DNA from: Cronobacter universalis NCTC 9529
GTDB lineage: Bacteria; Pseudomonadota; Gammaproteobacteria; Enterobacterales; Enterobacteriaceae
Direction: 5' to 3'
Assembly (NCBI RefSeq): GCF_001277175.1
Contig: NZ_CP012257.1
Span: 930,001 to 994,000, forward strand
Length of the DNA: 64,000 nt
A program made the position numbers and the translations under genes. Below the pieces are notes generated by a model. It did no database searches. It saw nothing but the letters and a program-made list of their open reading frames with translations, and was not told the origin of the DNA. Positions 1 to 9,496 of the stretch are shown piece after piece (position 1 is the first letter of the stretch; every line of letters begins with the position of its first letter).

Positions 1-360
1 AAAGGCGTTCGGAAAACCGATATTGATCGCTTTATAAAAACGGCTGTCGGGTTTGAGCTGGCTGCGCTGCACGCTATAGAAGCCTTCCGGGCTTTTGAAA
101 TCGCCCTGACGGCGTTTCGGCCCAAGACCGCCGGAATAGTTGCAGATATTGTAGCTATCCAGTAACTGATACTGTTCGCCCATCTTGACGTACAGCTCAA
201 GCTTGCGCTCTTCCTTAAAGATCTGGATATAAACCGGGGAACCCATTAATTGCTGTTTTAATTCTTTTTTTATCGGGGTAACGCTGTCGCTACTGACTGT
301 ACTGGCCCATGAAAAGCACGACACCAGAAGCATCGCAATTAACAATGCGATTTTACGCAT
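1..360 (-). CDS. yafK: YafK/DpaA-type L,D-transpeptidase-fold protein (3' part outside window)
   Basis: The reverse strand reads from an ATG at 360 off the window edge, giving 120 residues. The N-terminus (MRKIALLIAMLLVSCFSWA) is a signal peptide, followed by a YkuD-type start with 'YIQIFKEERKLELYV' and 'CNYSGGLGPKRRQGD'. This matches my recollection of E. coli YafK (DpaA/LdtF), which in E. coli detaches Braun lipoprotein from peptidoglycan. The catalytic Cys/His segment lies beyond the window, so activity cannot be judged. It is divergent from dinB, as in E. coli. Confidence 0.85.
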   Translation of the reverse strand, partial: MRKIALLIAMLLVSCFSWASTVSSDSVTPIKKELKQQLMGSPVYIQIFKEERKLELYVKMGEQYQLLDSYNICNYSGGLGPKRRQGDFKSPEGFYSVQRSQLKPDSRFYKAINIGFPNAF

Positions 361-584
361 ACTGCTTGTTTCCTTGATAAAGCTAAGACCGATGCCGAAA
401 GGCGAAGGGATCCAAAATAAGACTATTCTGGTTCAGGAGCGCTCACATTAGCACCGCTGTTATTTTTCGCAAGCGCTGCCTGCTGCGTTTACAATTAAGT
501 TCCACTTAACTTCCTTGCACGCCCCAGAATTTACTCAATTTAACGGAAATAAGGAAGGTTGCCGCCGCCCCCATTTTTTGCCAG

Positions 585-602
585 ACTGTATGGACATACA
601 GT
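585..602 (+). promoter_or_regulatory. LexA box (SOS operator) of dinB
   Basis: ACTGTATGGACATACAGT contains the consensus halves CTGT-N8-ACAG with an AT-containing centre and is nearly palindromic. It lies just upstream of the dinB start at 616, where LexA would block transcription. This is consistent with the known SOS control of dinB in enteric bacteria. Confidence 0.9.
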
Positions 603-615
603 GCGGGGTTTCGCG

Positions 616-1671
616 ATGCGCAAAATCATTCATGTCGATATGGACTGCTTTTTCGCGGCGGTAGAGATGCGCGATAATCCAGCCCTGCGCGATATTCCGC
701 TCGCCATTGGAGGCAGCCGCGAACGGCGCGGCGTTATCAGCACCGCCAACTACCCGGCGCGTAAATATGGCGTGCGTAGCGCCATGCCCACCGCGATGGC
801 GCTCAAACTCTGCCCGCATCTCACGCTGCTGCCGGGGCGTTTTGAGGCTTATAAAGAAGCGTCCGCCCATATCCGGGAAATTTTCTCGCGCTACACCTCG
901 CTGATTGAACCGCTCTCGCTCGACGAAGCGTATCTGGATGTCTCCCATAGCCCGCACTGTTACGGCTCGGCCACGCTGATGGCCAAAGAGATCCGCCAGA
1001 CGATTTTCGACGAACTCCAGCTCACCGCGTCGGCGGGTATCGCGCCGATCAAATTCCTCGCCAAGATCGCCTCCGATCTCAACAAGCCCAACGGGCAGTA
1101 TGTGATCACGCCTGAAGAGGTGCCGGCGTTTTTGCGCACGCTGCCGCTTGGCAAGATCCCGGGCGTCGGCAAGGTGACGGCGGCGAAGCTGGAGAGCCTC
1201 GGCCTGCGTACCTGCGAGGATGTGCAGAAGAGCGATCTCGCCGCGCTGCTCAAACGCTTTGGCAAATTCGGGCGCGTGTTGTGGGAGCGCAGCCAGGGGA
1301 TAGACGACCGGGAGATCAGCAGCGACAGGCAGCGTAAATCGGTTGGCGTTGAGCGTACGCTGGCGGAGGATATTCATGAATGGGCGGAGTGCGAGGCGAT
1401 TGTGGAGCGGCTCTACCCGGAGCTTGAGCGCCGCCTTGCCGCCGTTCAGCCGGACCTGCGCATCGCCCGCCAGGGCATTAAGCTCAAATTCAACGATTTC
1501 CAGCTCACCACCCAGGAGCATGTCTGGCCGAAGCTTAGTAAAGAGGATCTGCTCGCTACGGCGCGCAAAACCTGGGACGAGCGCCGCAGCGGGCGCGGCG
1601 TACGGCTGGTGGGGCTGCATGTGACGCTGCTTGACCCGCAAATCGAGCGTCAGCTGGTGCTGGGGCTGTAG
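616..1671 (+). CDS. dinB: DNA polymerase IV (Y-family translesion polymerase)
   Basis: The protein has 351 residues, the E. coli length. Translesion DNA synthesis polymerase of the SOS response. The N-terminus [17 protein letters not shown] carries the first catalytic aspartate (D8) and steric gate (F13). 'PLSDEAYLD'-like motif ([10 protein letters not shown], about residues 98-107) carries the second acidic pair. The helix-hairpin-helix '[14 protein letters not shown]' and the little-finger domain follow, and the C-terminus QLVLGL resembles the beta-clamp-binding tail. An in-frame ATG at 559 would add 19 residues, but it lies upstream of the LexA box, so 616 is the start used here. The gene stands alone and is followed by a repeat cluster. 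Confidence 0.97.
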   Translation: MRKIIHVDMDCFFAAVEMRDNPALRDIPLAIGGSRERRGVISTANYPARKYGVRSAMPTAMALKLCPHLTLLPGRFEAYKEASAHIREIFSRYTSLIEPLSLDEAYLDVSHSPHCYGSATLMAKEIRQTIFDELQLTASAGIAPIKFLAKIASDLNKPNGQYVITPEEVPAFLRTLPLGKIPGVGKVTAAKLESLGLRTCEDVQKSDLAALLKRFGKFGRVLWERSQGIDDREISSDRQRKSVGVERTLAEDIHEWAECEAIVERLYPELERRLAAVQPDLRIARQGIKLKFNDFQLTTQEHVWPKLSKEDLLATARKTWDERRSGRGVRLVGLHVTLLDPQIERQLVLGL

Positions 1672-1690
1672 GGGCTTATCTTCGGGCTCG

Positions 1691-1801
1691 GTGGGTGCGC
1701 TTCGCTTACCCACCCTACATAATGATAACCGCCGGGAAGCGTAGGGCGGGTAAGCGCCCACAGTTAACCCTGTAGGGCGGGTAAGCGTCAGCGCACCCGC
1801 C
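1691..1801. repeat. REP-like repeat cluster A, upstream of rtcB-prfH
   Basis: The cluster holds an inverted element (1691-1718) and two direct copies of GTAGGGCGGGTAAGCG (1741-1756 and 1772-1787), the last continuing into GCGCACCCGCC and so able to form a hairpin. A spacer reading ATGATAACCGCCGGGAAGC sits between them. Cluster B at 3831-3960 has the same order and orientation. Confidence 0.8.
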
Positions 1802-1918
1802 ACCGTACCCCTACCTGAACTAATAGTTATCCGTGATTCATCATTGTACCGGCATACCGCTCTCGTTATGATGCAGGCCGTTTTTCCCCATTCTCATCAT
1901 CTGCAAAGGAGGCACATC

Positions 1919-1966
1919 ATGACTTACACCACGCTGATTACGCTTTGCAGACTGACCCAGGACTAA
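1919..1966 (+). CDS. Possible 15-residue leader peptide upstream of rtcB
   Basis: An ATG at 1919 follows a very strong ribosome-binding site (AAAGGAGG, 1905-1912) and encodes MTYTTLITLCRLTQD ending in TAA. A T-rich stretch (1971-1979) follows, and the rtcB start comes about 70 nt later with no comparable ribosome-binding site of its own. The good initiation region suggests translation. A role as a regulatory upstream ORF is inference, and no family is known to me. Confidence 0.45.
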   Translation: MTYTTLITLCRLTQD

Positions 1967-2035
1967 TTCCGCTTTTTTTATTGCCCGGGTTTTCGTCTGC
2001 CACATCCTTATTTTTTCCACATTATGGATTGGTAT

Positions 2036-3175
2036 ATGGGCAATTTTATTCGTCCCTTGTCTGACGCTGTCGCATATCTTGCGTCGGACGATCTCTGGAT
2101 TGAAAGCGCCGCCACGCAACAACTGTTAACCACCGCCAGGCTTGCGGGAATGACCCGCGTGGTCGGCATGCCGGATCTGCATCCGGGGCGCGGTTACCCC
2201 ATCGGCGCGGCCTTTTTCTCCGTTACTCGTTTTTACCCGGCGCTGGTGGGTAATGACATTGGCTGCGGCATGGCGCTGTGGCAAACCTCGCTGTTAACCC
2301 GCAAGCTCAACCTCGATAAACTCGAAAAGCGCCTGCAAACCTACAGCGATATCGCACCGGCCGACTGGCTGGAAGCGGCGCTGCCGCCATCGCTTGCTGC
2401 TCACCCGTACGCGGCGTCGCTTGGCTCGGTGGGCGGCGGCAATCACTTTGCGGAGCTGCAGCAAATCGACAGCGTCTATGACGACGAGGCGATTGCGGCG
2501 CTCGGCATCCGCCCTGCGCAGCTCCTGTTGCTGGCGCACAGCGGCTCGCGCGGGTTTGGTCAGCAGATCCTGCGCGCCCACGTTGAGCGCTTCTCCCACG
2601 ACGGGCTGGAAGCGGGCAGCAAGGAGGCCGGCGAGTATCTGGCGCAGCATCAGCAGGCGCTCGATTTCGCGGTCGCCAACCGTGCGCTCATCGCGCGTCG
2701 TTTGCTGGCGCATATCAAAGAGACCGGCGAGCCGGTGCTTGATGTTAACCATAACCTGCTTGCGCCTTACACCTTAGGCGACACGCAGGGCTGGCTGCAT
2801 CGTAAAGGTGCGACGCCCGCCGATCTCGGCCCGGTCGTTATCCCTGGCTCGCGCGGCGATTACAGCTATCTGGTGCAGCCGACGGGCGGCAGCGAGGCGC
2901 TTGATTCGCTGGCGCACGGCGCAGGCCGTAAATGGATGCGTACCGAGTGCAAGGGCCGTCTTTCCGGTAAATTCAGTCCGGCGCAGCTCTCCCGTACGGC
3001 CTTTGGCAGCCGGGTGATTTGCCGCGACCGTCAGCTTATCTACGAAGAAGCGCCGCAGGCGTATAAATCGATAGAGAGCGTGATGCAGTGCCTGACGGGC
3101 GCGGGGCTGGTGAAGCCGCTCGCGCGCCTGAAACCGGTGCTGACGTTAAAAACCAGCGGGGAGCGAAGCGAATGA
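2036..3175 (+). CDS. rtcB: RNA-splicing ligase RtcB family (RtcB2-type, PrfH-linked)
   Basis: The protein has 379 residues from the ATG at 2036. GTP/Mn-dependent ligase joining 2',3'-cyclic phosphate and 5'-OH RNA ends. Family motifs are intact: [14 protein letters not shown] (44-57), DIGCGM with D74 and C77, GGGNHF (H137), HSGSRG (H168), DVNHN (H239) and the guanylylated histidine in AHGAGRKW (H294). An upstream in-frame ATG at 2024 would add four residues. I prefer 2036 because homologues, as I recall, begin MGNFIRPL; neither has a strong ribosome-binding site. The stop overlaps the prfH start (ATGA). RtcB-PrfH pairs are reported to rescue and re-ligate ribosomes cut in the 16S decoding centre. 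Confidence 0.93.
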   Translation: MGNFIRPLSDAVAYLASDDLWIESAATQQLLTTARLAGMTRVVGMPDLHPGRGYPIGAAFFSVTRFYPALVGNDIGCGMALWQTSLLTRKLNLDKLEKRLQTYSDIAPADWLEAALPPSLAAHPYAASLGSVGGGNHFAELQQIDSVYDDEAIAALGIRPAQLLLLAHSGSRGFGQQILRAHVERFSHDGLEAGSKEAGEYLAQHQQALDFAVANRALIARRLLAHIKETGEPVLDVNHNLLAPYTLGDTQGWLHRKGATPADLGPVVIPGSRGDYSYLVQPTGGSEALDSLAHGAGRKWMRTECKGRLSGKFSPAQLSRTAFGSRVICRDRQLIYEEAPQAYKSIESVMQCLTGAGLVKPLARLKPVLTLKTSGERSE

Positions 3176-3789
3176 TCTTATTGCAACTCTCTTCCGCGCA
3201 GGGGCCGGACGAATGTTGTCTGGCCGTCAGCAAGGCGCTGGAGGCGCTGCGCAAAGAGGCGGCGCAGGCGCATGTCGCGCTGTCGGTTATAGAAGAAGAG
3301 CCGGGGCCCCGCGCCGGTACGCTGCGCTCGGCGCTGGTCTCGCTTGAAGGCGAAAACGCGCAACCGCTCGCGCAGCGCTGGTGCGGGACGGTGCAGTGGA
3401 CATGCGAAAGCCCGTATCGTCCGCGTCATGCCCGTAAAAACTGGTTTATCGGCGCGGCGGTGTTTACGCCGGTGGGCGAGATGCCGGAAAGCGACATTCG
3501 TTTTGACGCGTTGCGCGCCTCCGGGCCGGGCGGGCAGCACGTCAATAAAACCGATTCGGCGATACGCGCCACGCATGCGGCGAGCGGCATCAGCGTGAAG
3601 GTGCAGTCAGAGCGCAGCCAGCATGCCAATAAAAGGCTGGCGACGCTGTTGATTGCGCATAAGCTCGAAGCGCAGCGCGACGCGCAGAGCGCAGGGCAAA
3701 AAGCGCAGCGGCGGTTGTTTCATCATCAGATAGAGCGCGGCAATCCCACGCGGTGTTTTACGGGGAAAGGTTTTACGCCGGTGAAGTGA
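3172..3789 (+). CDS. prfH: Peptide chain release factor homologue PrfH
   Basis: The protein has 205 residues and begins inside the rtcB stop codon (ATGA overlap), so the two are translationally coupled. The release-factor catalytic motif GGQ is at residues 120-122 ([14 protein letters not shown]), followed by a basic C-terminal tail. It lacks the long N-terminal and codon-recognition domains of RF1/RF2, as expected for PrfH, which acts on damaged stalled ribosomes. In E. coli K-12 the same locus next to pepD carries only a prfH remnant; here the gene appears complete. Confidence 0.92.
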   Translation: MILLQLSSAQGPDECCLAVSKALEALRKEAAQAHVALSVIEEEPGPRAGTLRSALVSLEGENAQPLAQRWCGTVQWTCESPYRPRHARKNWFIGAAVFTPVGEMPESDIRFDALRASGPGGQHVNKTDSAIRATHAASGISVKVQSERSQHANKRLATLLIAHKLEAQRDAQSAGQKAQRRLFHHQIERGNPTRCFTGKGFTPVK

Positions 3790-3830
3790 TCGCGGCCGCG
3801 TTTAAAGGTGGGCGCGCCATACTGGAAGAT

Positions 3831-3960
3831 GGGTGCGCTCACGCTTACCCACCCTGGATGATGATAACCGTCGGGAAGCGTAGGGCGGGTAAGCGCAGCG
3901 CACCCGCCGCTGACATCCCCCGTTAAACCCCGTAGGGCGGGTAAGCGTAGCGCACCCGCC
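3831..3960. repeat. REP-like repeat cluster B, downstream of prfH
   Basis: It begins with a GGGTGCGCTCACGCTTACC element (3831-3855). The spacer ATGATAACCGTCGGGAAGC and two copies of GTAGGGCGGGTAAGCG follow, each running into GCGCACCCGCC (3880-3908 and 3932-3960). It repeats cluster A in the same orientation, so the rtcB-prfH cassette lies between direct repeats of about 110-130 bp. Confidence 0.8.
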
Positions 3961-3980
3961 GTTTCCCACTCCGCCACAAC

Positions 3981-4012
3981 AAAAAAGGCGGCCCCGTGGC
4001 CGCCTTTCTTTT
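3981..4012. terminator. Bidirectional terminator between prfH and pepD
   Basis: The stem GGCGGCC/GGCCGCC with loop CCGT is flanked by six A on the left and a T-rich run on the right. It can therefore end transcription from both directions. Confidence 0.85.
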
Positions 4013-4023
4013 GCATCAAACGC

Positions 4024-5481
4024 TTACTTCGCCGGGATCGCTTTCAGCAGCTCGGTCAGCAGCGTCCAGTAGTGGCCCACGCTTTCGATATGTACCTGCT
4101 CATCCGGCGAGTGCGGCCCGGTAATGGTCGGCCCGATAGACACCATATCCATCTGCGGGTACGGCTTCTTGAACAGCCCGCACTCAAGACCCGCGTGGAT
4201 CACCTGGATATTCGGCGTCTTGTTAAACAGACGCTGATAGGTTTCACGCACCAGCGCCATCACCGGCGAGCTCGCGTCCGGCTGCCAGCCAGGGTAGCTG
4301 CCTTTGGCCGCGGTTTTCGCGCCTGCCAGCGCGCCGAGCGATTCCAGCATACTCACGACATACTCTTTACCGCTGTCGATAAGCGAGCGGATCAGGCAGA
4401 TGATTTCCGCCTGCTCGTCGGTCATGGTCACCACGCCCACGTTCAGGGAGGTTTCCACCACGCCTTTCGCCACGTCAGAGTTGCGAATCACCCCGTTCGG
4501 CGTCGCGTTCAGCAGCGCGATAAACGCATCGCGGCTCTGCGCGGTCAGCGCGGCTTTATCGGTCGTGGCCGCTTCCAGCACAACGGTGATGTTCTTCTCT
4601 TTAACAGAGAGCTCGTTTTTCAGGATATCGAGATAGGCATTCGCCAGCGTTTTCAGCTCGCCCGCGTTAGCGGCAGGCACCGCAACGGTCGCGAACGCTT
4701 CGCGCGGGATGGCGTTACGCAGCGTACCGCCGTTGAAATCCACCAGACGCAGATCCAGCGCCTGCGCGTGACCGCACAGGAAACGCGCCAGCAATTTGTT
4801 GGCGTTGCCGAGGCCCAGATGAATATCGCCGCCGGAGTGGCCGCCCTTCAGGCCTTTGAGCGTCAGTTTAAACGTCTCAAAACCGGCCGGAATAGCTTCG
4901 CGGGAGAGCGGCAGCGTGGAGATAAAATCGATACCGCCGGCGCAACCCATGTAGATTTCGCCTTCTTCTTCGGAATCGGTATTAATGAGGATATCGGCCT
5001 GCAGCCAGCCTGCCTGCAAACCAAACGCGCCGTCCATCCCGGCTTCTTCGGTCATGGTCAGCAGCACTTCCAGCGGGCCGTGTACGACGCTGTCATCCGC
5101 CAGCACCGCGAGCGCGGACGCCATACCGATGCCGTTATCCGCGCCAAGCGTGGTGCCGCGCGCTTTCACCCATTCGCCATCGATATACGGCTGGATAGGA
5201 TCTTTCGTGAAATCATGAACGGTGTCGTTATTTTTCTGCGGCACCATATCGAGGTGCGCCTGTAGCACGACCGGCTTGCGGTTTTCCATGCCGGCGGTGG
5301 CCGGTTTGCGAATTAAAATGTTGCCCACCTGGTCGCGCTCGGCGAACAGGCCTTTTTCCTTCGCCCAGCCCATGATGTGTTCGGCGAGTTGTTCTTCATG
5401 GTAGGACGGATGCGGAATGGAGCAGATTTTCGCGAAAATATCCCACAGCGGCTGAGGGGAGAGTTGAGACAGTTCAGACAC
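4024..5481 (-). CDS. pepD: Aminoacyl-histidine dipeptidase (peptidase D, M20)
   Basis: The protein has 485 residues, the E. coli length. Cytosolic zinc dipeptidase that cleaves Xaa-His dipeptides such as carnosine. M20 metal-binding motifs are visible in order: LQAHLDMVPQKNNDT, TTLGADNGIGMASALA and MTEEAGMDGAFGL, then GGHSGGDIH and a C-terminal HAGLECGLF. The start MSELSQLSPQPLWDIF is typical of the family, with AAGGAGA just upstream on the reverse strand. It is transcribed divergently from gpt, as in E. coli. Confidence 0.97.
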   Translation of the reverse strand: MSELSQLSPQPLWDIFAKICSIPHPSYHEEQLAEHIMGWAKEKGLFAERDQVGNILIRKPATAGMENRKPVVLQAHLDMVPQKNNDTVHDFTKDPIQPYIDGEWVKARGTTLGADNGIGMASALAVLADDSVVHGPLEVLLTMTEEAGMDGAFGLQAGWLQADILINTDSEEEGEIYMGCAGGIDFISTLPLSREAIPAGFETFKLTLKGLKGGHSGGDIHLGLGNANKLLARFLCGHAQALDLRLVDFNGGTLRNAIPREAFATVAVPAANAGELKTLANAYLDILKNELSVKEKNITVVLEAATTDKAALTAQSRDAFIALLNATPNGVIRNSDVAKGVVETSLNVGVVTMTDEQAEIICLIRSLIDSGKEYVVSMLESLGALAGAKTAAKGSYPGWQPDASSPVMALVRETYQRLFNKTPNIQVIHAGLECGLFKKPYPQMDMVSIGPTITGPHSPDEQVHIESVGHYWTLLTELLKAIPAK

Positions 5482-5668
5482 GTTAAGTCTCCTTGACTGG
5501 GCCCGGTGCAGCGCGGCGTACGGGCCTCTGGGTTATCGTTGTGATGTGCCGCAAGACGGGCCTGGGCAATAGCCCGAGAATACCACTTTCTTCTATGCCG
5601 TGCAGACCAAAGCGAGTAAAAACCACGGCCCATGCCGCGTGGCACTGGTTTTTAGCGGCTCAGATCTC

Positions 5669-5674
5669 TATAAT
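5669..5674 (+). promoter_or_regulatory. Candidate -10 box of gpt
   Basis: A perfect TATAAT lies 67 nt upstream of the gpt ATG. The hexamer 17 bp upstream (TGGTTT, 5646-5651) is a poor -35, so assignment rests mainly on the -10. The rest of 5482-5741 is the divergent pepD/gpt spacer, with no gene seen. Confidence 0.5.
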
Positions 5675-5741
5675 CTCGCGCAACCTATTTTCCCCCTGAA
5701 CACTTTTTAAGCCGTTTTTTAAACTGGCCGGGACACTTCAC

Positions 5742-6200
5742 ATGAGCGAAAAATACGTTGTCACCTGGGATATGTTACAGATCCACGCGCGCAAGCTGGC
5801 GAGCCGCCTGCTGCCTGCCGATCAGTGGAAAGGCATTATCGCCGTCAGCCGCGGCGGTCTGGTGCCTGGCGCACTGCTGGCGCGCGAACTGGGTATCCGT
5901 CACGTCGATACCGTCTGTATCTCCAGCTACGACCATGACAACCAGCGCGAACTGAAAGTTATCAAGCGCGCAGAAGGCGATGGTGAAGGCTTTATCGTGG
6001 TGGACGACCTGGTGGATACCGGCGGCACCGCCGTGGCTATTCGTGAGATGTACCCGAAAGCCCGCTTCGTGACGATTTTCGCTAAACCAGCAGGCCAGCC
6101 GCTGGTGGACGACTACGTCATCGACATCCCGCAGGACACCTGGATCGAGCAGCCGTGGGATATGGGCGTGGTGTTTGTGCCGCCGCTGTCCGGCCGTTAA
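5742..6200 (+). CDS. gpt: Xanthine-guanine phosphoribosyltransferase
   Basis: The protein has 152 residues, the standard length. Salvages guanine, xanthine and hypoxanthine to nucleotides using PRPP. The PRPP-binding loop [14 protein letters not shown] (about residues 85-98) and the flexible-loop sequence [12 protein letters not shown] are intact. The C-terminal [15 protein letters not shown] is the family tail. It is a single gene closed by its own terminator. Confidence 0.97.
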   Translation: MSEKYVVTWDMLQIHARKLASRLLPADQWKGIIAVSRGGLVPGALLARELGIRHVDTVCISSYDHDNQRELKVIKRAEGDGEGFIVVDDLVDTGGTAVAIREMYPKARFVTIFAKPAGQPLVDDYVIDIPQDTWIEQPWDMGVVFVPPLSGR

Positions 6201-6221
6201 TCCCGTCCTTACGCATCTTTA

Positions 6222-6245
6222 CGCCCGGCACTGCCGGGCGTTTTT
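6222..6245 (+). terminator. gpt terminator
   Basis: A perfect 9-bp stem CGCCCGGCA/TGCCGGGCG with a one-base centre is followed by TTTTTGTTTTT. Confidence 0.9.
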
Positions 6246-6307
6246 GTTTTTATCCGCCGCCTGCGAGTACAATCATGTTTTGTGCTGTTTTTACGGAGGC
6301 AGAAAGC

Positions 6308-7555
6308 ATGTCGCAGGCCAATCTGAGCGAAACCCTGTTTAAGCCGCGGTTTAAATACCCCGAAACCTCGACGCTGGTGCGTCGTCTTCAGCACGCGCCG
6401 CCTCCGGTGATCCAGTCCACGCTGGACGGTAAAACGGTGCCGCAGTGGTATCGCATGATTAACCGGCTGATGTGGGTCTGGCGCGGCGTCGATCCGCGGG
6501 AAATCCTTGAAGTGCAGTCGCGCATCGTGCTGAGCGACGCCGAACGTACCGATCCCGCGCATTACGACACCGTCATCGGTTATCGCGGCGGCAACTGGAT
6601 TTTTGAGTGGTCGAAGCAGGCGATGGCGTGGCAGCAGCGCGCCGGACAGGAAACCGACGAAGCGGCGATCGGCAAGGCCTGGCTGATGGCTTCCACGCTC
6701 TACAGCATTGCCGCCTATCCGCACCTGAAAGGCGATACGCTCGCCGAGCAGGCGCAGGTGCTGGCGAACCGCGCTTATGAAGAGGCCGCCACGCGGCTCT
6801 CCGGCGAACTGCGCGAGCTCTCGTTCCCGATCCCCGGCGGCGCGACCATCACCGGCTTTCTGCATCTTCCCAAAGGCGGGAAGGGGCCGTTCCCGACCGT
6901 CCTGATTTGCGGCGGGCTGGACGCGCTGCAAAGCGACTACTTTAATCTCTTCGAGCGTTACTTCGCGCCGCTCGGCATCGCGATGCTCACGATCGATATG
7001 CCCTCGGTCGGCGCGTCGTCCAAATGGACGCTGACGCAGGATTCCAGCCTGCTGCATCAGCATGTGCTTCAGGCTCTGCCGAACCTGCCGTGGGTCGATC
7101 ACACCCGCGTGGCGGCGTTTGGGTTTCGCTTCGGGGCGAACGTGGCGGTGCGTCTCGCGTATCTTGAAGCGCCGCGCCTTAAAGCAGTGGCCTGTCTCGG
7201 CCCGATGGTGCATCAACTCTTCAGCGATCCGGCGCGCCAGGACCAGGTGCCGGAGATGTATATGGATGTGCTGGCGAGCCGCCTTGGCATGTATGACGCT
7301 TCGGACAACGCGCTGCGTATCGAGCTCAACCGCTATTCGCTGAAAACGCAGGGGCTGCTCGGCCGCCGCTGCCCGACGCCGATGCTCGCAGGCTACTGGA
7401 AAAACGACATTTTCAGCCCGGAGGAGGAGTCGCGTTTAATCGCCTCGTCATCTGTGGACGGTAAATTGCTGGAGATCCCCACTTCGCCGGTGTACAGCAA
7501 CTTTGATAAGGCGCTGCATCAGATTTCCGGGTGGGTAAACCATAAATTGCGTTAA
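6308..7555 (+). CDS. frsA: FrsA, esterase-like fermentation-respiration switch protein
   Basis: The protein has 415 residues from the ATG at 6308 ([16 protein letters not shown]), aligning with E. coli FrsA (YafA). The frame is open from 6155, but that start lies inside gpt. Alpha/beta-hydrolase fold: '[18 protein letters not shown]' (oxyanion region) and '[17 protein letters not shown]', in which the nucleophile elbow reads GFRFG without serine, as in the E. coli protein. In E. coli FrsA binds unphosphorylated EIIA-Glc, and its catalytic role is disputed. Weak ribosome-binding site (GGAGGC). Confidence 0.95.
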   Translation: MSQANLSETLFKPRFKYPETSTLVRRLQHAPPPVIQSTLDGKTVPQWYRMINRLMWVWRGVDPREILEVQSRIVLSDAERTDPAHYDTVIGYRGGNWIFEWSKQAMAWQQRAGQETDEAAIGKAWLMASTLYSIAAYPHLKGDTLAEQAQVLANRAYEEAATRLSGELRELSFPIPGGATITGFLHLPKGGKGPFPTVLICGGLDALQSDYFNLFERYFAPLGIAMLTIDMPSVGASSKWTLTQDSSLLHQHVLQALPNLPWVDHTRVAAFGFRFGANVAVRLAYLEAPRLKAVACLGPMVHQLFSDPARQDQVPEMYMDVLASRLGMYDASDNALRIELNRYSLKTQGLLGRRCPTPMLAGYWKNDIFSPEEESRLIASSSVDGKLLEIPTSPVYSNFDKALHQISGWVNHKLR

Positions 7556-7612
7556 TGATTTGCTAATTTCCATTGGTTTGGTAAAACAATGGCTTCACAA
7601 AAGGAGATCGCA

Positions 7613-8002
7613 ATGACGTTACCGAGTGGACACCCGAAAAGCAGGATGATTAAGAAATTCACTGCCCTTGGCCCGTATATTCGGGAAGAGCAGTGTGAAG
7701 GCAACCGCTTCTTCTTTGATTGCCTGGCTGTTTGCGTCAACGTCAAACCAGCGCCGGAGAAGCGTGAGTTCTGGGGCTGGTGGATGGAGCTGGAAGCGCA
7801 CGAAGACCATTTCACCTACACCTGGCAGTTCGGCCTGTTTGATAAAGAGGGCGACTGGACAGCTGTCCCTATCAAAGAGGACGAGGTCAAAGAAAAGCTT
7901 TCGCAAACGCTGCGCGGTTTTCACGAAAGACTGCGCGCGCTGCTCGCCTCGATGGATTTAAAACTGGAGCCGGTAACAGAAGATCTGAAGCTTTCTGCAT
8001 AA
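7613..8002 (+). CDS. crl: Sigma factor-binding protein Crl
   Basis: The protein has 129 residues (E. coli 133). Small cytoplasmic protein that binds RpoS and promotes sigma-S holoenzyme assembly. The start [20 protein letters not shown] follows AAAAGGAGATCGC. An in-frame ATG at 7589 would add eight residues and has no ribosome-binding site. The [20 protein letters not shown] and [11 protein letters not shown] core is conserved. The C-terminus is slightly shorter than in E. coli. Confidence 0.97.
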   Translation: MTLPSGHPKSRMIKKFTALGPYIREEQCEGNRFFFDCLAVCVNVKPAPEKREFWGWWMELEAHEDHFTYTWQFGLFDKEGDWTAVPIKEDEVKEKLSQTLRGFHERLRALLASMDLKLEPVTEDLKLSA

Positions 8003-8034
8003 GCCGCATTTCAGTTAATACTTAAATAACGCAT

Positions 8035-8069
8035 AAAAAATAACCCCGCCGATGCGGGGTTATTTTTTT
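8035..8069. terminator. Bidirectional terminator between crl and phoE
   Basis: An 11-bp stem AATAACCCCGC/GCGGGGTTATT with loop CGAT is flanked by A-run and T-run. Confidence 0.92.
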
Positions 8070-8122
8070 ATCGTAGCCACAGTTTTTATTCAGGCGCGGC
8101 GTATTTCCGCGCCTGAGAATAA

Positions 8123-9205
8123 TCAGAACTGATAGTTCAGGCCGACAGCAACGATGTCGTCGGTAGAAATTTTCAGGCGACGCGTTACGTCGTCTTCATC
8201 AATCTGGTTAATTTTGTAATCCACAAACGCGGACATATTTTTGTTGAAGTAGTAGGTCGCGCCCACATCAACATAATTCACCAGATCCTGGTCGCCGATA
8301 CCGTTTTCGATATCTTTGCCTTTCTGCATCACGTAGCCGAGGGACGGACGCAGACCGAAGTCGAACTGGTACTGGACCACGGCTTCGAAGTTCTGGGTTT
8401 TGTTGGCAAAGCCCTGATCGGCGGCGACTGCGCCTTTAATCGGGGTCATGTTGCGGGTTTCAGAATACATCACCGCCAGGTACAGGTTGTTGGCGTCATA
8501 CTTCGCGCCAGCGGCCCACGCGTCAGCGCGCTCGCCGCCGCCCAGGGCTTTCAGCTCCTGCACGTTGGTACGGTCAGAGGTGGTGTAAGCGCCGCCCAGG
8601 ACGAAATCGCTGCCGCCGAAATCATAAGTCAGCGAGGTGCCGAAGCCGTCGCCGTTCGCGGTGGAGTAATCAGAGCGCTCGTTTTTGCCCTGGTATTGCA
8701 GAGTCATGTTCAGGCCGTCGACAGCGTCGAAGAAATCGGTGTTACGGTAGGTCGCGACGCCGGAGGTACGTTTGGTCATGAAGTTATCGGTTTTCGCGGA
8801 AGAGTCGCCGCCGAATTCCGGGAACATATCGGTCCAGGCTTCCACGTCATACAGGGCGCCCAGGTTGCGGCCGTAATCCAGCGAGCCAAAATCTTTTACT
8901 TTCAGACCCGCGAATGCCAGACGCGTTTTCTGGGAGCTGTCGTTTTCGGCGCGGTTGCCGGCGATCTCATATTCCCACTGGCCGTAACCGGTCAGGTCGC
9001 TGTTGACCTGGGTTTCGCCTTTGAAGCCCAGACGCGCGTAAGTTTTATCGCCGTCGTTGCTCGCGTCGTCGCTCATATAATGCATGGCTTTTACGCGACC
9101 ATAAATATTGACTTTATTTCCGTCTTTATTAAACACCTCTGCGGCCTGAGCAGCAGAAGACGCAACAATACCCATCACCACTAATGCCAGAGTGCTCTTT
9201 TTCAT
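8123..9205 (-). CDS. phoE: Outer membrane phosphoporin PhoE
   Basis: The precursor has 360 residues with signal peptide [21 protein letters not shown]. Trimeric 16-strand porin favouring anions and phosphate. Family signatures include [35 protein letters not shown] (the L3 constriction loop) and the C-terminal aromatic [19 protein letters not shown] on the reverse strand is the ribosome-binding region; upstream in-frame ATGs at 9208 and 9217 are possible but unneeded. A Pho box lies upstream. Position next to proBA matches E. coli. Confidence 0.95.
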   Translation of the reverse strand: MKKSTLALVVMGIVASSAAQAAEVFNKDGNKVNIYGRVKAMHYMSDDASNDGDKTYARLGFKGETQVNSDLTGYGQWEYEIAGNRAENDSSQKTRLAFAGLKVKDFGSLDYGRNLGALYDVEAWTDMFPEFGGDSSAKTDNFMTKRTSGVATYRNTDFFDAVDGLNMTLQYQGKNERSDYSTANGDGFGTSLTYDFGGSDFVLGGAYTTSDRTNVQELKALGGGERADAWAAGAKYDANNLYLAVMYSETRNMTPIKGAVAADQGFANKTQNFEAVVQYQFDFGLRPSLGYVMQKGKDIENGIGDQDLVNYVDVGATYYFNKNMSAFVDYKINQIDEDDVTRRLKISTDDIVAVGLNYQF

Positions 9206-9288
9206 CATTAATCCCAATCATTATTTACGCGCTAAAATTCGCGGGTCAAAGACCTGTGAAAAAACAAGATGGGTTTTAACGGTCGGAT

Positions 9289-9306
9289 ATGAAAAAAATA
9301 TGACAA
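9289..9306 (-). promoter_or_regulatory. Pho box upstream of phoE
   Basis: On the reverse strand TTGTCATATTTTTTTCAT fits the Pho box pattern CTGTCATA-WWW-CTGTCAT with the direct heptamers spaced 11 bp. It lies about 85 nt upstream of the phoE start, so PhoB activation under phosphate starvation is expected. Confidence 0.8.
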
Positions 9307-9496
9307 AGTAAGATAAATTTTAAAAAGATATATTTTTCGTAAACGGTAATAAAACTATCAAAATCCGCCGCTATGCTTGCCGGTTCGCCTGCGCGGCGTG
9401 CGGTTTTTCCGGCCGGGAGTTGGCAAGGGCGCGCTCTCCTGTTACAACGTCGTTTTGGGTTTAATTTTTCCAATTTCGTTGATACGGCAAAACATC

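Noticed and set aside
1741..1801. CRISPR-like repeats
   Set aside because: Copies are few, palindromic and without regular unique spacers; no cas genes are present. They are REP-type elements.
535..1803. Long reverse-strand frame antisense to dinB
   Set aside because: It mirrors the GC-rich coding frame of dinB on the opposite strand and shows no domain.
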